Positions 42,886 to 53,674 of a DNA stretch of 64,000 nucleotides are shown one piece after another. The notes beneath the pieces are model-generated. The model was not told the origin of the DNA, ran no database searches, and worked only from the letters and a program-made list of their open reading frames with translations. The stretch comes from Cherax quadricarinatus (lineage: Eukaryota > Arthropoda > Malacostraca > Decapoda > Parastacidae), in assembly GCF_038502225.1 (NCBI RefSeq), contig NC_091368.1, positions 20,718,164 through 20,782,163 of the forward strand, read 5' to 3'. A program made the position numbers and the translations under genes. Position 1 is the stretch's first letter; every line of letters begins with the position of its first letter.

Positions 42886-43682
42886 TTTGGTCGTGCTCGA
42901 ACCGGATAAAGGCCACACTGTGGTCCAAATATGTTGTACTACAGTGCACAAATAACCTACGAGCCAAGGTCCTTCGAAAAAAGCTGTAAAACTAGTGTTT
43001 TACAATATAAATCAGTATATATGAGTCCCTCCAGACTCAATCACAGAGAATGGGCAGCCAAAAGAAAACAGGCGCTCACCCAAAGAATTCACCCAAAGAA
43101 AACGGGAACTGAGTGACTCACCCAACAAGAAAACGGGGGATGGCACCCTGCATCCACTGCTCCAATCTCGAAAATCGCTGATTAAGACAACCCAACTGAT
43201 GTTCGGTTTGTCTGAGTGTATATACACATAGTGTTTATAATGTTTATAGACAGAAATTAAGAGACAAAATTGTGTTAAAGTTTGTTTCTTATAGATCTAC
43301 CTGTTATATTAAAGGAACTTATATATAAAGTGTAAGCTTTCAATACATATTAAGTGACATTTATATATGTGTAAGTAATATTCACGTGCGATTTGCAGTT
43401 ATACAATGACATTTATAATGTATAGTGTATGAAGTGTATAAGATCGTTATTTACGATTAATCATCGTGGTCAGGCTGACACAGCAAACTCAAGCCATAAA
43501 CACCAGCCACATGTACTGTGTACCCTTCATGGTCATTGACCCTGAGGTTAAGCTTAGTGGGTCAGTAGTGTCTGACTCGATTATTGCTGACTTAAGCATA
43601 ACAAAAACTCAGCTGTTTATAGCAGTACAGTGTTTTTTAAACACTCTAAGTGTGGTGCTAGAATTTTCAGTATACCATTAAA
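42886..43682 (+). mobile_element. BEL/Pao unit 1 leader (5' UTR)
   Basis: Non-coding leader between the LTR and gag. It starts with the candidate primer-binding site, contains X2 (42911-43110), and from about 43380 matches the leader of unit 2 (46563-46865). Unit 2 lacks the first 500 bp. A motif-less 71-codon frame (43466-43681) occurs in both units. Confidence 0.75.
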
Positions 43683-45467
43683 ATGGCTTGTTTGAAAACT
43701 CAGTTTCAGTCTTTACAGACTAAGATTACACAATTAGAAAATCTAATTTCAGTCTGTATAGGATTAACTCAAGATACAAACATAGATTTTGATGATCTTG
43801 AGGTCAAATTTGAATTACTTACACTGGCTCTCTAATGAAAATAACTGGCCTCAGCAAAAAGCTCACATTATGCCAGAAGAAACAGTCTGCTTGAACACAG
43901 CAGTAATAAGTTGTGTAAATACTGCAGACACGACATAAATAGTCATTGATGGATCTAAATACTCATCTTTGGGTAAACTCTTAAGAGCTACAGCTCATGT
44001 CTTTAAATTCATTAAAGGAATAAAACCTGATTATGAATATCTGGAACCCATTAAATACTGGGTGAAACTAATACAGAAAGATGTTTTCTCTACAGAATAT
44101 AAATTTCTAGAAACACAAGATAAATCCCCAAAGAAACCTGTCATGATTAATTCTTTAGGACTTTATCTCGACTCAGAAAAGATTATAAGATGTCGAGGAA
44201 GAATTCATAATTCTTCACTACCTAAAGAAGCCATATATCCACAGTAACGTGTTATATGGTGGAGTAGCTGACACACTTTGTCATATACGACAATCCTACT
44301 GGATACCTCAAGGTCGAGAAAGTGTGAAAAAACAAATAAGGGACTGTATTACTTGTTGTCACTATGATATGCGAGTATGTCAGTATCCAGGTCCACCTCC
44401 ATATCCCTCTGAAAGAGTTTGTCATGTCACTCCATTTGAGGTGACAGGTGTAGATTACACTGGACCAATAATTTTAACCAAAACAGTTGACAAAGTTCCC
44501 ATCAAGGTGTACATCTGTTTGTTCACTTGTGCTACAACTAGAGCAGTACATCTAGAAGTAGCCACTGACATGTCTGCTGAAACCATTATCAAATTATTCA
44601 GAAGGTTTGCAGCCAGAAGGGCATGTCCCAGACTGATGATTTCAGATAATGCAACGAACTTTGTTGCTGGTGCTGCTTATATAAGCAAGATCTTTGATCA
44701 ACCAGAAGTACAACAGTTGCTGAATCAACGCAGTTGTCGTTGGAGATACATTCCTCCTAAATCTCCATGGCACGGCGGATTTTATGAAAGAATGATCGGC
44801 TTTGTAAAACGTTGTTTAAGGAAGACTCTTCATCGTCAAAGAATCGACTTCGAAGAATTCCTTACAGTTGTGACTGAAATAGAAAATAAGAGTCAACAAC
44901 AGACCTCTAACTTATGTTACCAATGATCTGGACAATTTAGAAGTGTTAAGTCCATCTCATTTACTCCATGGCAGAAGGCTCGAACCTGTTCCTCCCATGA
45001 ATGATAAAGAAATCATAGAGGATCCTATTTATTTCGAACCTGAGCAACTCAGACGTAAATTCAAACACCTTAATAAAGTGATTAAACGTTGGGAGAAAAT
45101 TTGGCGAGAAGACTATCTCACCTCATTGAGAGAACACTTCTATGGAGCTGGTGTTCCTGAAAATCCTAAGTCCTTAAGACCTGGTGACATAGTGATTAAG
45201 GACAATGATGGTCCGAGGTCCCAATGGCCACTTGGAAAAATTGTGACCATATATCCTGATGCAAATGGAATCATCAGGACAGTTTATGTTTTGAGCAAAG
45301 GTGTAGTGAATAAGCGGACAATAAATAAACTAGTGCCGTTAGAATTACACAGTGTTGAAAACAAAATTAGTGGTTCTCCAGAAACCACACCGACTAAAGC
45401 TGTTCAGAAAAGACAAGCAACAGTGGTGGTGAGTGAGAAAATCAAATTAATGTTAAGTGATGAATAG
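43683..45467 (+). pseudogene. BEL/Pao unit 1: gag stub fused to integrase region of pol
   Basis: gag starts at 43683 (MACLKTQFQSLQTKI) and follows the unit 2 gag until about 43826. A deletion then joins it to late pol. From there it reads an RNase H/connection stretch with a stop near 43937, then the Pao pre-integrase segment (MINSLGLYLDSEKIIRCRGR). The integrase frame is 44249-44926: HHCC-type region with its first His lost through a small deletion near 44245, then the catalytic D in GVDYTGPI (D69), D in ISDNATNF (D133) and E in GGFYERMIG (E180), so the catalytic triad is present. After a frame break near 44890 the C-terminal domain follows (44943-45467; DUF5641-like, LRPGDIVIKD, WPLGKI, RTINKLVPLE), ending LMLSDE-stop. 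Most of gag, the protease and the RT are gone. Confidence 0.9.
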
Positions 45468-45499
45468 TTCACCTGCAGCGAACCTCCGCCGGCCCCCAG

Positions 45500-46562
45500 T
45501 GTGGAGAAATTTTCTCCAGGAGGAGGGTATCAGCCCCCTTCATCCCCTTTCTGCCCCTTTCAGCCCTGAGGGGCCCAGCCCTCTCAGAAGGGGCAAATAT
45601 CTTGTTTACTGCTACAGTGAGTAATTGATCGCAGATGCAGTACGAGTATGCGACGTGATCAAGCGACCGCTGCTCCTTGCACCAGTGTTGCAGAGTGTAG
45701 TTTAATAAGAGACAGAACATCTCTTACCTTAGCAGGACAATTAAGGAAAATCCTGCTCCCACTTTATTACCATAGTAAAGATAGTGGACATTGTTGTCTA
45801 TGCTTAAGACAGCAAGATTTAAACATTTTGCTTTGCTTCATTGAGGAAGTGGCAAGGAAGCAAAAGTACTTGGTCAGCTTTTCCTTTGTGCTGGGGGCAG
45901 TGACGGCGTGGAGCGTTGTGGCGTCTTCAGATTACTTTTGACTCTACTGAGAGTGACACTGACGCCAGGATAAACAGCAAAGAACACTGATCTGTGCGTT
46001 AGTGTGAGCAAAGTATCTCATAAAACACAATAAACACTTAAGAGAAGTGTGATCAGCTTCTTTAGTGATAAGATTGTGAACAATAAAGACAAATCTTGTG
46101 GAACATAGTGTACCAGTGTGCGTATTCCTAGACTATGGAAGATGTGGACATCCAAGGACACTTCAGCTTCTATCAAGTCACCGATACCTGTCGAAGGTGT
46201 GAAGAACACCACAGCTCATGCTATAAGAGCAAGGTAGGTTACGAATTTCTTGTAGTACGGGGGACTGCACAGTTCTTAAGTCGCAAGGAGTTTGTAATCA
46301 ACCTATAGTCGGCAGTAAGGGGCGGACCTTTGAGTCCACACAAGTAAGTTTGTCAGCCATCAGTGAATGAAATATGCTGACATAACACCCCCTAGGGGTA
46401 ATTTATAATCTTACGAATTATAACTCATTTACAGCCTGTTGAGAGATGACTTCGAGAGCTTCTCAAGACCTCGTCTGCAGGGGTGGCTATACAGGCGATG
46501 AGCTGTATTTCTAAGTTAAGTACAAACTCTTTAAACTTAGCTGGTAATGCCATTTCTCAACA
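45500..46562 (+). mobile_element. BEL/Pao LTR shared by units 1 and 2
   Basis: 1,063 bp bounded by TGTGGAG...CTCAACA. It follows the unit 1 pol stop by 32 bp and precedes the unit 2 leader directly, so it is 3' LTR for one unit and 5' LTR for the other. It contains an AATAAA polyadenylation signal at 46082-46087 and an inverted pair ggagaaattttctcc at its start. It is highly similar to 48233-49289. Confidence 0.93.
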
Positions 46563-48232
46563 ATTCACGTGTGATTTACAGTTATACAGTGACATTTATA
46601 GTGTATAGTGAATGAAGTGTATAACATCGTTATTTACGATTAACCATCGTGGTCAGGCTGATACAGCAAACTCAAGCCATAAACACCAGCCACATGTACT
46701 GTGTACCTTTCATGGTCATTGACCCTGAGGTTAAGCTTAGTAGGTCAGTAGTGTCTGACTCGATTATTGCTGACTTAAGCATAACAAAAACTCAGCTGTT
46801 TATAGCAGTACAGTGTTTTTTAAACACTCTAAGTGTGGTGCTAGAATTTTCAGTATACCATTAAAATGGCTTGTTTGAAAACTCAGTTTCAGTCTTTACA
46901 GACTAAGATTACACAATTAGAAAATCTAATTTCAGTCTGTATAGGATTAACTCAAGATACAAACATAGATTTTGATGATCTTGAGGTCAAATTTGAATTA
47001 CTTACACAACATCTGGAAATAATTAATTCAGACTATACACATTATGAAAAGAATTTTCTTGAATCAGATCCATCTGAGGAAGAAATTAAAAATGTTTTGG
47101 ATACATTTAGTAATCAACAATTTAGGTGGACAGGAGTACAGGCTATCTGCTGCAAAACTCTGTCACAGAGACCTATTGTAACTAGTGGTCAAACACCTGT
47201 TACACCTGTAACAACAAGTGCCCCATTACCAAGCTTACCTACATTGTCATTACCTATTTTCCAAGGTCATAATTATGAAGAATTCATTAGTGGTTTTCAA
47301 TCCATAGTAAATTCACGAACTGACATAGATGAGATTGCTAAGTTTAATTATCTTAAATGTCTTGTGAAGGGAGAACCCTATGAACTGATTAAGTCATTTC
47401 CGGTGGTTAAAGGTAATTATCAAATAGCCTTACGTGTCTTAGCAGACAATTACTTCGATGCTGACAAGGCTAGAGTTAGACATGCAGTCTTAATATCAAG
47501 CTTGAAGCCACCCAAACATTGTTTTTCAGACTTACAGGCATTTAGAATTACATTAGACAATAGTCTCAGATCTCTAGATGCTAAATATGACCTAAGACAA
47601 TGTGATTGGTTTATTAGTGGTATTGTACAAGATAAGTTGTCACCACAAACTATTGAATGATTAAATATTATGTTCAATAAATGCTATTTCACTTGTGAGG
47701 AAATTAGCAATGGTTTACAAACAATAGTTTCATGCATGCAAGCAATGAGACAAGATGAAAAATCCACAAATCCAGTGGATAATAAACCTTCAACTCAGTA
47801 TAAAAAGAGTATACATACTCCCACTAAACCACATAATGGGAAATCTCATATAGGCATTTATCAAGCTGTGAATACAACAGACAGTAAACAGACTGTCACA
47901 CATAAACATACTCCAAAATGTGTACTTTGTGATGGAACACATTGGGCACAGTATTGTATTCAATACACATCAATGGAGGCACGTAAACGTGCTCATCAGC
48001 TGAAAAGGTGCATCAAGTGTTTAGGTGAACATAAGGGAGGTAAATGCTCACTGAAGTGTTTTAAATGCAAGGGTATGCATCATACAGCATTATGCCCAAA
48101 TATTTTTGCTGAACAGCAGCAGACTTCCAGAGAATCAGGAAGTCAACAAGCAGCAGTGGTGGCGAGTGAGAAAATTAAATTAATGTTAAGTGATGAATAG
48201 TTCACCTGCAGTGAACCTCCGCCGCCCCCCAG
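46563..48232 (+). pseudogene. BEL/Pao unit 2: gag with pol deleted
   Basis: The leader (46563-46865) is followed by a gag frame from ATG 46866 to the stop at 48200. It is in a single frame interrupted once by TGA at 47658-47660. A coiled-coil-like N-terminus leads to the DUF1759-type capsid region of Pao elements (LPIFQGHNYEEFISGFQSIV, KFNYLKCLVKGEPYELI, around residues 135-185) and then Cys/His knuckles (CVLCDGTHWAQYC, CIKCLGEHKGGKC, CFKCKGMHHTALC). Straight after the knuckles the frame fuses to the last 15 or so residues of pol (SEKIKLMLSDE), identical to the end of unit 1. Protease, RT, RNase H and integrase are therefore deleted, with the junction near 48140. Apart from the nonsense codon, the gag looks intact. 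Confidence 0.92.
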
Positions 48233-49289
48233 TGTGGAGAAATTTTTTCCAGGATGGGGGTATCAGCCCCCTTCAGCCTCTTTCGACCCTGAGGGGCCCA
48301 GCCCTCTCAGAAGGGGCAAGCGTCTTGTTTACTGCTGCAGTGAGTAGTTGATCGCAGATGCAGTACGAGTATGCGACGTGGTCAAGCGACCGCTGCTCCT
48401 TGAAGTCCAGTGTTGCAGAGTGTATTTTAATAAGAGACAGTACATCTCTTACCATAGCAGGACAATTAAGGAAAATCCTGCTCCCACTTTATTACCATAG
48501 TAAAGATAGTGGACATTGTTGTCTATGCTTAAGACAGCAAGAATCAAACATTCTGCTTTGCTTCATTGAGGAAGTGGCAAGGAAGCAAAAGCACTTGGTC
48601 AGCTTTTCCTTTGTGCTGGGGGCAGTGACGGCGTGGGGCGTTGTGGCGTCTTCAGATTACTTTTGACTCCACTGAGAGTGACACTGACGCCAGGATAACC
48701 AACAAAGAACGATCTGTGCATTAGTGTGAACAAAGTGTCTCATAAAACACAACAAACACTTAAGAGAAGTGTGATCAGCTTCTTTAGTGATAAGATCGTG
48801 AACAATAAAGACAAATCTTGTGGAACATAGTGTACCAGTGTGCGTATTCCTAGACTATGGAAGATGTGGACATCCAAGGACACTTCAGCTTCTATCAAGT
48901 CACCGATACCTGTCGAAGGTGTGAAGAACACCATAGCTCATGCAACAAGAGCAAGGTAGGTTATGAATTTCTTGTAGTACGTGGGACTGCGCAGTTTATT
49001 TGCGCAGTAAGGAGTTTGTAATCAACCTATAGTCGGCAGTAAGGTGCGGACTTTTGAGTCCAAACAAGTATGTAATTTGTCAGCAATCAGTGAATGAAAT
49101 ATGCTGACATAACACCCCCTAGGGGTAATTTATAATCTTACAAATTATAACTCATTTACAGCCCATTGAGAGATGACTTCGACAGTTTCTCAAGACCTCG
49201 TCTGCAGGGGCGGCTGTGCAGGCGATGAGCTGTCTTTCTAAGTTAAGTTTCCCTATTTTTAAACTTAGCTGATAACCCATTTTTCAATA
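48233..49289 (+). mobile_element. BEL/Pao 3' LTR of unit 2
   Basis: About 1,057 bp, TGTGGAG start and a degenerate end (cccatttttcaata). Polyadenylation signal AATAAA at 48804-48809. It differs from the 45500-46562 LTR by scattered substitutions and small indels (for example a shorter cagcctctttcgacc region), so the two LTRs are not identical and the insertion is not brand-new. Confidence 0.92.
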
Positions 49290-49299
49290 AGCACAGTGT

Positions 49300-51305
49300 T
49301 GTTGATGAATACCACTCGTCCGTGCTTAGCTGTGCCAGAAAGAAGGGGAAAGAGGATAGCCTCAATGATCATTAAATCTTTAAGAGACTTTTCTAGAACT
49401 GATAACCTCATTCGCCTTCCCTGTCAATAAAAAAAACGGGAGAGGCAGAATCCCCACTCACTCCACTGACAGTGAAAAAGTCAGTGCAGGTGAGCACAAA
49501 AATTGAAGAGGGCAACACAGTGAGGGGTAATCAAACTTATTACCAGTGAAGATACAGTTGCTCCAAGGGATGCTGACACAGCAGAAGCACTTAGAGGAAA
49601 GCACCCTGCAAGGGAAACCAGGGGCACCAACAGTTCCAACACCTGTGTCCCCACTGTGGAACCATTGATCTGGGAAGACTTGGACGTTTACAAAACAATA
49701 ATGTCGTTCCCATCTGGCTCTGCTGGGGGTTACACTGGAATAAGGCCAGAGCATTTAAAGGAAATGGTTAATCCAGTTATTGGGGAGATTGCAGAGACAC
49801 TGCTTTCAGAGATTACAAGGTTCGTCAACAGTTCCTTGGCTGGTCTGATTCCTGACGAAATTAAACCTTTCTTTTTTTGGAGCGACACTTTGTGCACTTA
49901 AAAAGAAGGATGGATGAATTAGGCCTATTGCAGTAGGCAACACTTTTCGCCGCCTCGTTTCCAAAGCTGCTGTCCGAAGCATTCGTGCAGAGGCAGACAT
50001 AATGCTTCAACCAAACCAGTTTGATTTTGGAGTCTCTCAAGGAAGTGAAGCAGCGGTTCATGCAACAAGGGCGTATATCAACAACCTGCCTGAGGACAAT
50101 GCAGTGGTAAAATTAAACTTCAAGAATGCATTTACTCCTCTGAAAGAGATGTGGTATTAGCAGCGGTGCAAGAACCTTTCCCTGGTCTCTTTCCCTTTGT
50201 TTCAGCTGGATATAGCAAAGAATCAATGCTCCTGATTGGAGAGCATAAAATCCCATCATCAGAAAGTGTCCAGCAAGGCGATCCTCTTGCACCATTTCTC
50301 TTCTGTATAGCGGTTAAGGAAATCACAGTCAGACTGGCCATTGAGCTACACATCTGGTTCCTGGATGATGGCACAATAGCAGGTACAAAGGAGTCCCTCT
50401 TAGATGATCTTACACAAGTGATGACACGGGGACAGGAAATAAGTCTCATCCTGAATCCATCCAAACGTGAAATCATTTCAGTCAGTTAACAAGTGATAAA
50501 TGCAGTGAGATCCAAACTACCAGGAGCAGCAGTCATTGCCCCTACAAATAGCGTCTTGCTTGGAGCACCTCTGGGAAGCGATGCCATTGACACAATCCTC
50601 AGACAGAAATTGGAAGAATTGAGGAGAATGGAACAACGAATAGGCAATCTGGACACCCACGATGCCTTGTACCTTCTCACAACGTGCTTGAGTCTGCCCA
50701 GGTTGACATATTTCCTAAGATGTGCACCTATACTGCACGAATATGACAGTATCCTCAGGCAGATTTTTACGAAAGTACTTAACCTTATTACTCTAGAAGA
50801 TGGGCAGTGGAACCAAGCTACACTTCCAGTCAGACTAGGAGGTATTGGTGTCCGCAAGTCATCACAGATTGCGCTACCTGCTTTTCTGTCCTCATGTATT
50901 GCATCCAGAGAGCTTGTAGCAGCGATTCTCCCTGAACATCTTAGGGACAAGTTTGGAGTCCAGGACCAAAAGTTCATTAACGGAGCCATGATCTGGGATA
51001 ATCTAATGGGCTCTGAAACCAGACCTGCTCCCCCCAACAACTACAAACAGTCGCACTGGGATGGCCCGATAGTGGAGAAAATAGCCTCAACAATGCTTCA
51101 GAGTGTGTCAGGGAAGGATAGAGCCCACCTCCTGGCAATGAGAGCTCCTCATGCAGGACTCTTTCTGTTGGCTGTTCCCAACCCCAGCCTTGGCACCCGC
51201 CTCGACCCACTGACCATCCGCATTGGTGTTGCCCTTCGACTTGCCGCACCTATTCTCGCCGAACACAGGTGTATTTGTGGTAGCAGACTGATTCGGGTAC
51301 CATAG
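49300..51305 (+). pseudogene. LINE with QQGDPLAP/FLDDG-type reverse transcriptase
   Basis: A different non-LTR retrotransposon type. The upstream part (49500-49650, broken) reads like the pre-RT linker of such elements. RT motifs follow: FPSGSAGGYTGIRPEHLKEM (49694-49753), IRPIAVGNTFRRLVSKAA (about 49920-49975, after a stop), KLNFKNAF where the catalytic motif A D appears as N (about 50110-50135), SVQQGDPLAPFLF (50266-50304), WFLDDGTIAG (50356-50385; catalytic Asp pair kept) and LILNPSKREI. The C-terminal frame 50493-51305 covers thumb and linker (APLGSDAIDTIL, ARLGGIGVRKSS-like), ending in a Cys-rich HRCICG. Several stops and frameshifts. I cannot place the clade. Confidence 0.82.
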
Positions 51306-51790
51306 TCTTGTGTGCCGTAAATCCAAAGGAAAATGTGCAAGACATGAGGAGGTTAATAACATTATGAAGGGGAACCTCACAACAGCCGGATGCCCAGCAG
51401 TAAGGGAGCCACCCCAACTATGCATATCTGATGGCAGCCGGAAGTGTCCAGATGGTATCACACTTCAAGCCTGGACAGACGGTAAGCAGGTAGTGTGGGA
51501 CTATACATGTGTATCTACCTTTGCTGATACCTATCTCCAATACACCAGGGAGGAAGGAGGGGCAGCTGCCAGCTTCAGGGAGTCCCAAAAGTCTAGAAAA
51601 TATGGAGAACTTGCCCATCATTATATGTTTGTTCCCATAGGCTCAGAGACCCTTGGCTCATGGGGAAAGAGTGCATCTAAGTTCCTTAAGGAGCTAGGCA
51701 CAAAACTCATCAGGGTAACTAGGGATCCCAGGGAAGCGAGTTTTCTGTTCCAGTGACTCAGCGCTGCTGTTCAGAAGGGTAATGCCTGTT
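51306..51790 (+). pseudogene. C-terminal zinc-knuckle/restriction-like endonuclease region of the same LINE
   Basis: After a one-base slip near 51300 the sequence continues CIC...H-SLVCRKSKGKCARHEEVN, a Cys/His cluster followed by RH. A frame then runs from 51310 to 51756 with SDGSRKCPDGITLQAW, then KQVVWDYTC, then YMFVPIGSETLGSWG and LFQ. The order Cys/His knuckle, RH, (R/K)PD-x(n)-D-x-T resembles the restriction-like endonuclease end of R2-group LINEs, where PD and D are catalytic. Here Cys replaces the basic residue before PD. The assignment to that domain is my inference. The sequence stays similar to a typical tail (NACCILGTCPSSEE) to about 51830. Confidence 0.55.
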
Positions 51791-52107
51791 GTATTTTGGG
51801 CACTTGCCCCAGTTCTGAAGAGCTGGATAAGATTTTCGCATTATAATCAGTGACAAACACGTAGCAATATATACTAGACATGTGTCTCTCACATCTCTTG
51901 TACTGTATATACCATCTTTATATCTTTTGTACCATATTATGTAATAAAAGATACCTATTGGTAACAAAGAATGAAAAGATGGGGTGGTAGGGGAAGTGGA
52001 ATATTCAAACGTCTTCGGGAAGAAATCCAAATATTCTTCCTTGAAGCCTTTTTATCCACTTCCCCGAGACTATGGGTCCCACAATTTACACCAGAGGTGG
52101 ACCCCAT

Positions 52108-52109
<2 letters not shown>

Positions 52110-52204
<95 letters not shown>
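52110..52204. repeat. (AT)n microsatellite, about 95 bp
   Basis: Uninterrupted TA dinucleotide run. Long perfect runs are prone to assembly and length error. The open frames through it (Ile-Tyr runs) are meaningless. Confidence 0.98.
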
Positions 52205-52206
<2 letters not shown>

Positions 52207-53188
52207 TACCAAATGTGCTGAATATGCCAAACTCCTTTTAATTTTTTTTCCACCAAAAAATGTTTTTTTTTCTGACCGTTAGATATGCATTTTCCAATGA
52301 CATTGATGTAAAAAAAATTTAACAGTTCCTAAGTTCGAAACTTCATCTAACCTAACGTATTTTTGTACACGAATGTGTGCAATATTTGGGCCTCTATGAC
52401 ACTAGCAGACCTTATTAAATTCTTGACAGAAAATGTGGTCTCATTGGATTAGGGCAAATTCCAATATTTTATATACTGAGATTTTAATGTTCTTCTTGCT
52501 GCGTTTGACATGAAAAATTTCTCAAGCTACTCTGCTCTCATCTCTGTTTTCTCGATCCATTTATGAATGACCTCTCCGAAGCCTTTTTACTGGCTCATAG
52601 TGGCTCATTTGATCACATGACCGTCTTTACAACACTGATGATGCTAACAGAACGAGCTGGTGAATCATCACACACATCCTGACTGAGAAAGAGAGAGAGA
52701 AGTAATCAGCATCCCTGATGCTAGGAGCTTCCTGCCTCCGATTGTAATACACTTCTCCTAGGTGTTGGTGATACCAAGTGAACGTCTTTGTTAAACATAT
52801 TCATAAGGAGATTAGCTCCTACACTATCCAAGTCTCCTTATACTAAGATACATCAACGCTGAATGTTTGTTGGTGAGCAGTAGAGCGATTAAGAAGTAAT
52901 GCAATGGAAACCAATATACCATTTTTCACATTTTTTTTAATAAAATAGGCAAACTGACAACTACACAGACAAAGGCAGATCGGTCTAGTAGAAACATCCG
53001 TTTCCTTTTAAATTCTGAAGACTATCAGAAGGGGCAGTTTCCTCTTATACACCAACTTAACAAATAGAGATTTATTCAACCCAATAATAAGGTAATTAAA
53101 ACTTGAAGCCGATCAGAAGATGCATTTTGAAGTTATCACACAGAAACTGACATTCACATTTTTTAAATTAAAGTGTTGAGTTGGTAAA
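52205..53188. other. AT-rich spacer, nothing identified
   Basis: Starts with a T-rich block (52235-52275) reminiscent of repeat tails flanking AT microsatellites. No coding or RNA signature was seen. Confidence 0.5.
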
Positions 53189-53305
53189 GAACAAAAAGGC
53201 AAAATACCGTGACTGGAATAATACACAAATAACCTGTACTCAGGAGAGAGAAACTTACCACGACATTTCGTTCCGACTTGGACCATTTACAAGTCACACT
53301 GGTAA
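53189..53305 (+). repeat. Dispersed repeat piece, related to 6928-7052 and 55276-55505
   Basis: Carries ggcaaaataccgtgactgga, acaaataacctgtactcagg, cgacatttcgttccgacttg and gaccatttacaagtcacact in the same order as the piece at 6928-7052, with substitutions. Non-coding. Confidence 0.75.
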
Positions 53306-53674
53306 ATTTTAATCTCCAGGATTAAGGCTAAATAGAAAATCTTGCTGTATTTAAGTATGCTTTGGTAGGTAGGCCTGAAGTAAATAGGAATTTGTCTTTT
53401 TAAGGCAATAAAAATATTTTTAATGCTATTGACAATTTGAAACAAACACGATTAACAATCTAAACATTCTTTTAATTTAGATGTTGAAAACTTGAAAGTA
53501 ATCAAAAGTGTTTCTCATATTTATCACCCATAATCAAAATTACTCGTGGTTCTATAATATAGACATAAAGGCAGCTGAATATACGAGGTTACACTACATT
53601 AACATTGAAAATTTATGCTGATAGAAAGATAAGTGGATAAAAAGGCTTCGAGGAAGAATATTTGGATGTCTGCC

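Larger units (their letters stand above)
52025..53667. repeat. 37-bp inverted repeat pair enclosing 1.6 kb
   Basis: 52025-52061 (atccaaatattcttccttga...) and 53631-53667 are reverse complements with one mismatch. The left copy is also part of a local hairpin (ggggaagtgga 51990-52000, tccacttcccc 52055-52065). The enclosed DNA is AT-rich, contains the microsatellite and shows no transposase. Either a non-autonomous DNA transposon or two separate insertions of one dispersed repeat in opposite orientation would explain it. Confidence 0.6.

Noticed and set aside
43466..43681. Small 71-residue ORF upstream of BEL gag, also at 46649-46864
   Set aside because: Present in both leaders because the leaders are copies. 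No motif, and translation is not supported.
45648..45941. 97-residue frame within the BEL LTR, repeated at 48358-48666 and 53790-54038
   Set aside because: It recurs because the LTR recurs. It has no recognised domain and its frame is not kept at the same length among copies.
52110..52204. Ile/Tyr repeat protein
   Set aside because: Translation of a TA microsatellite.
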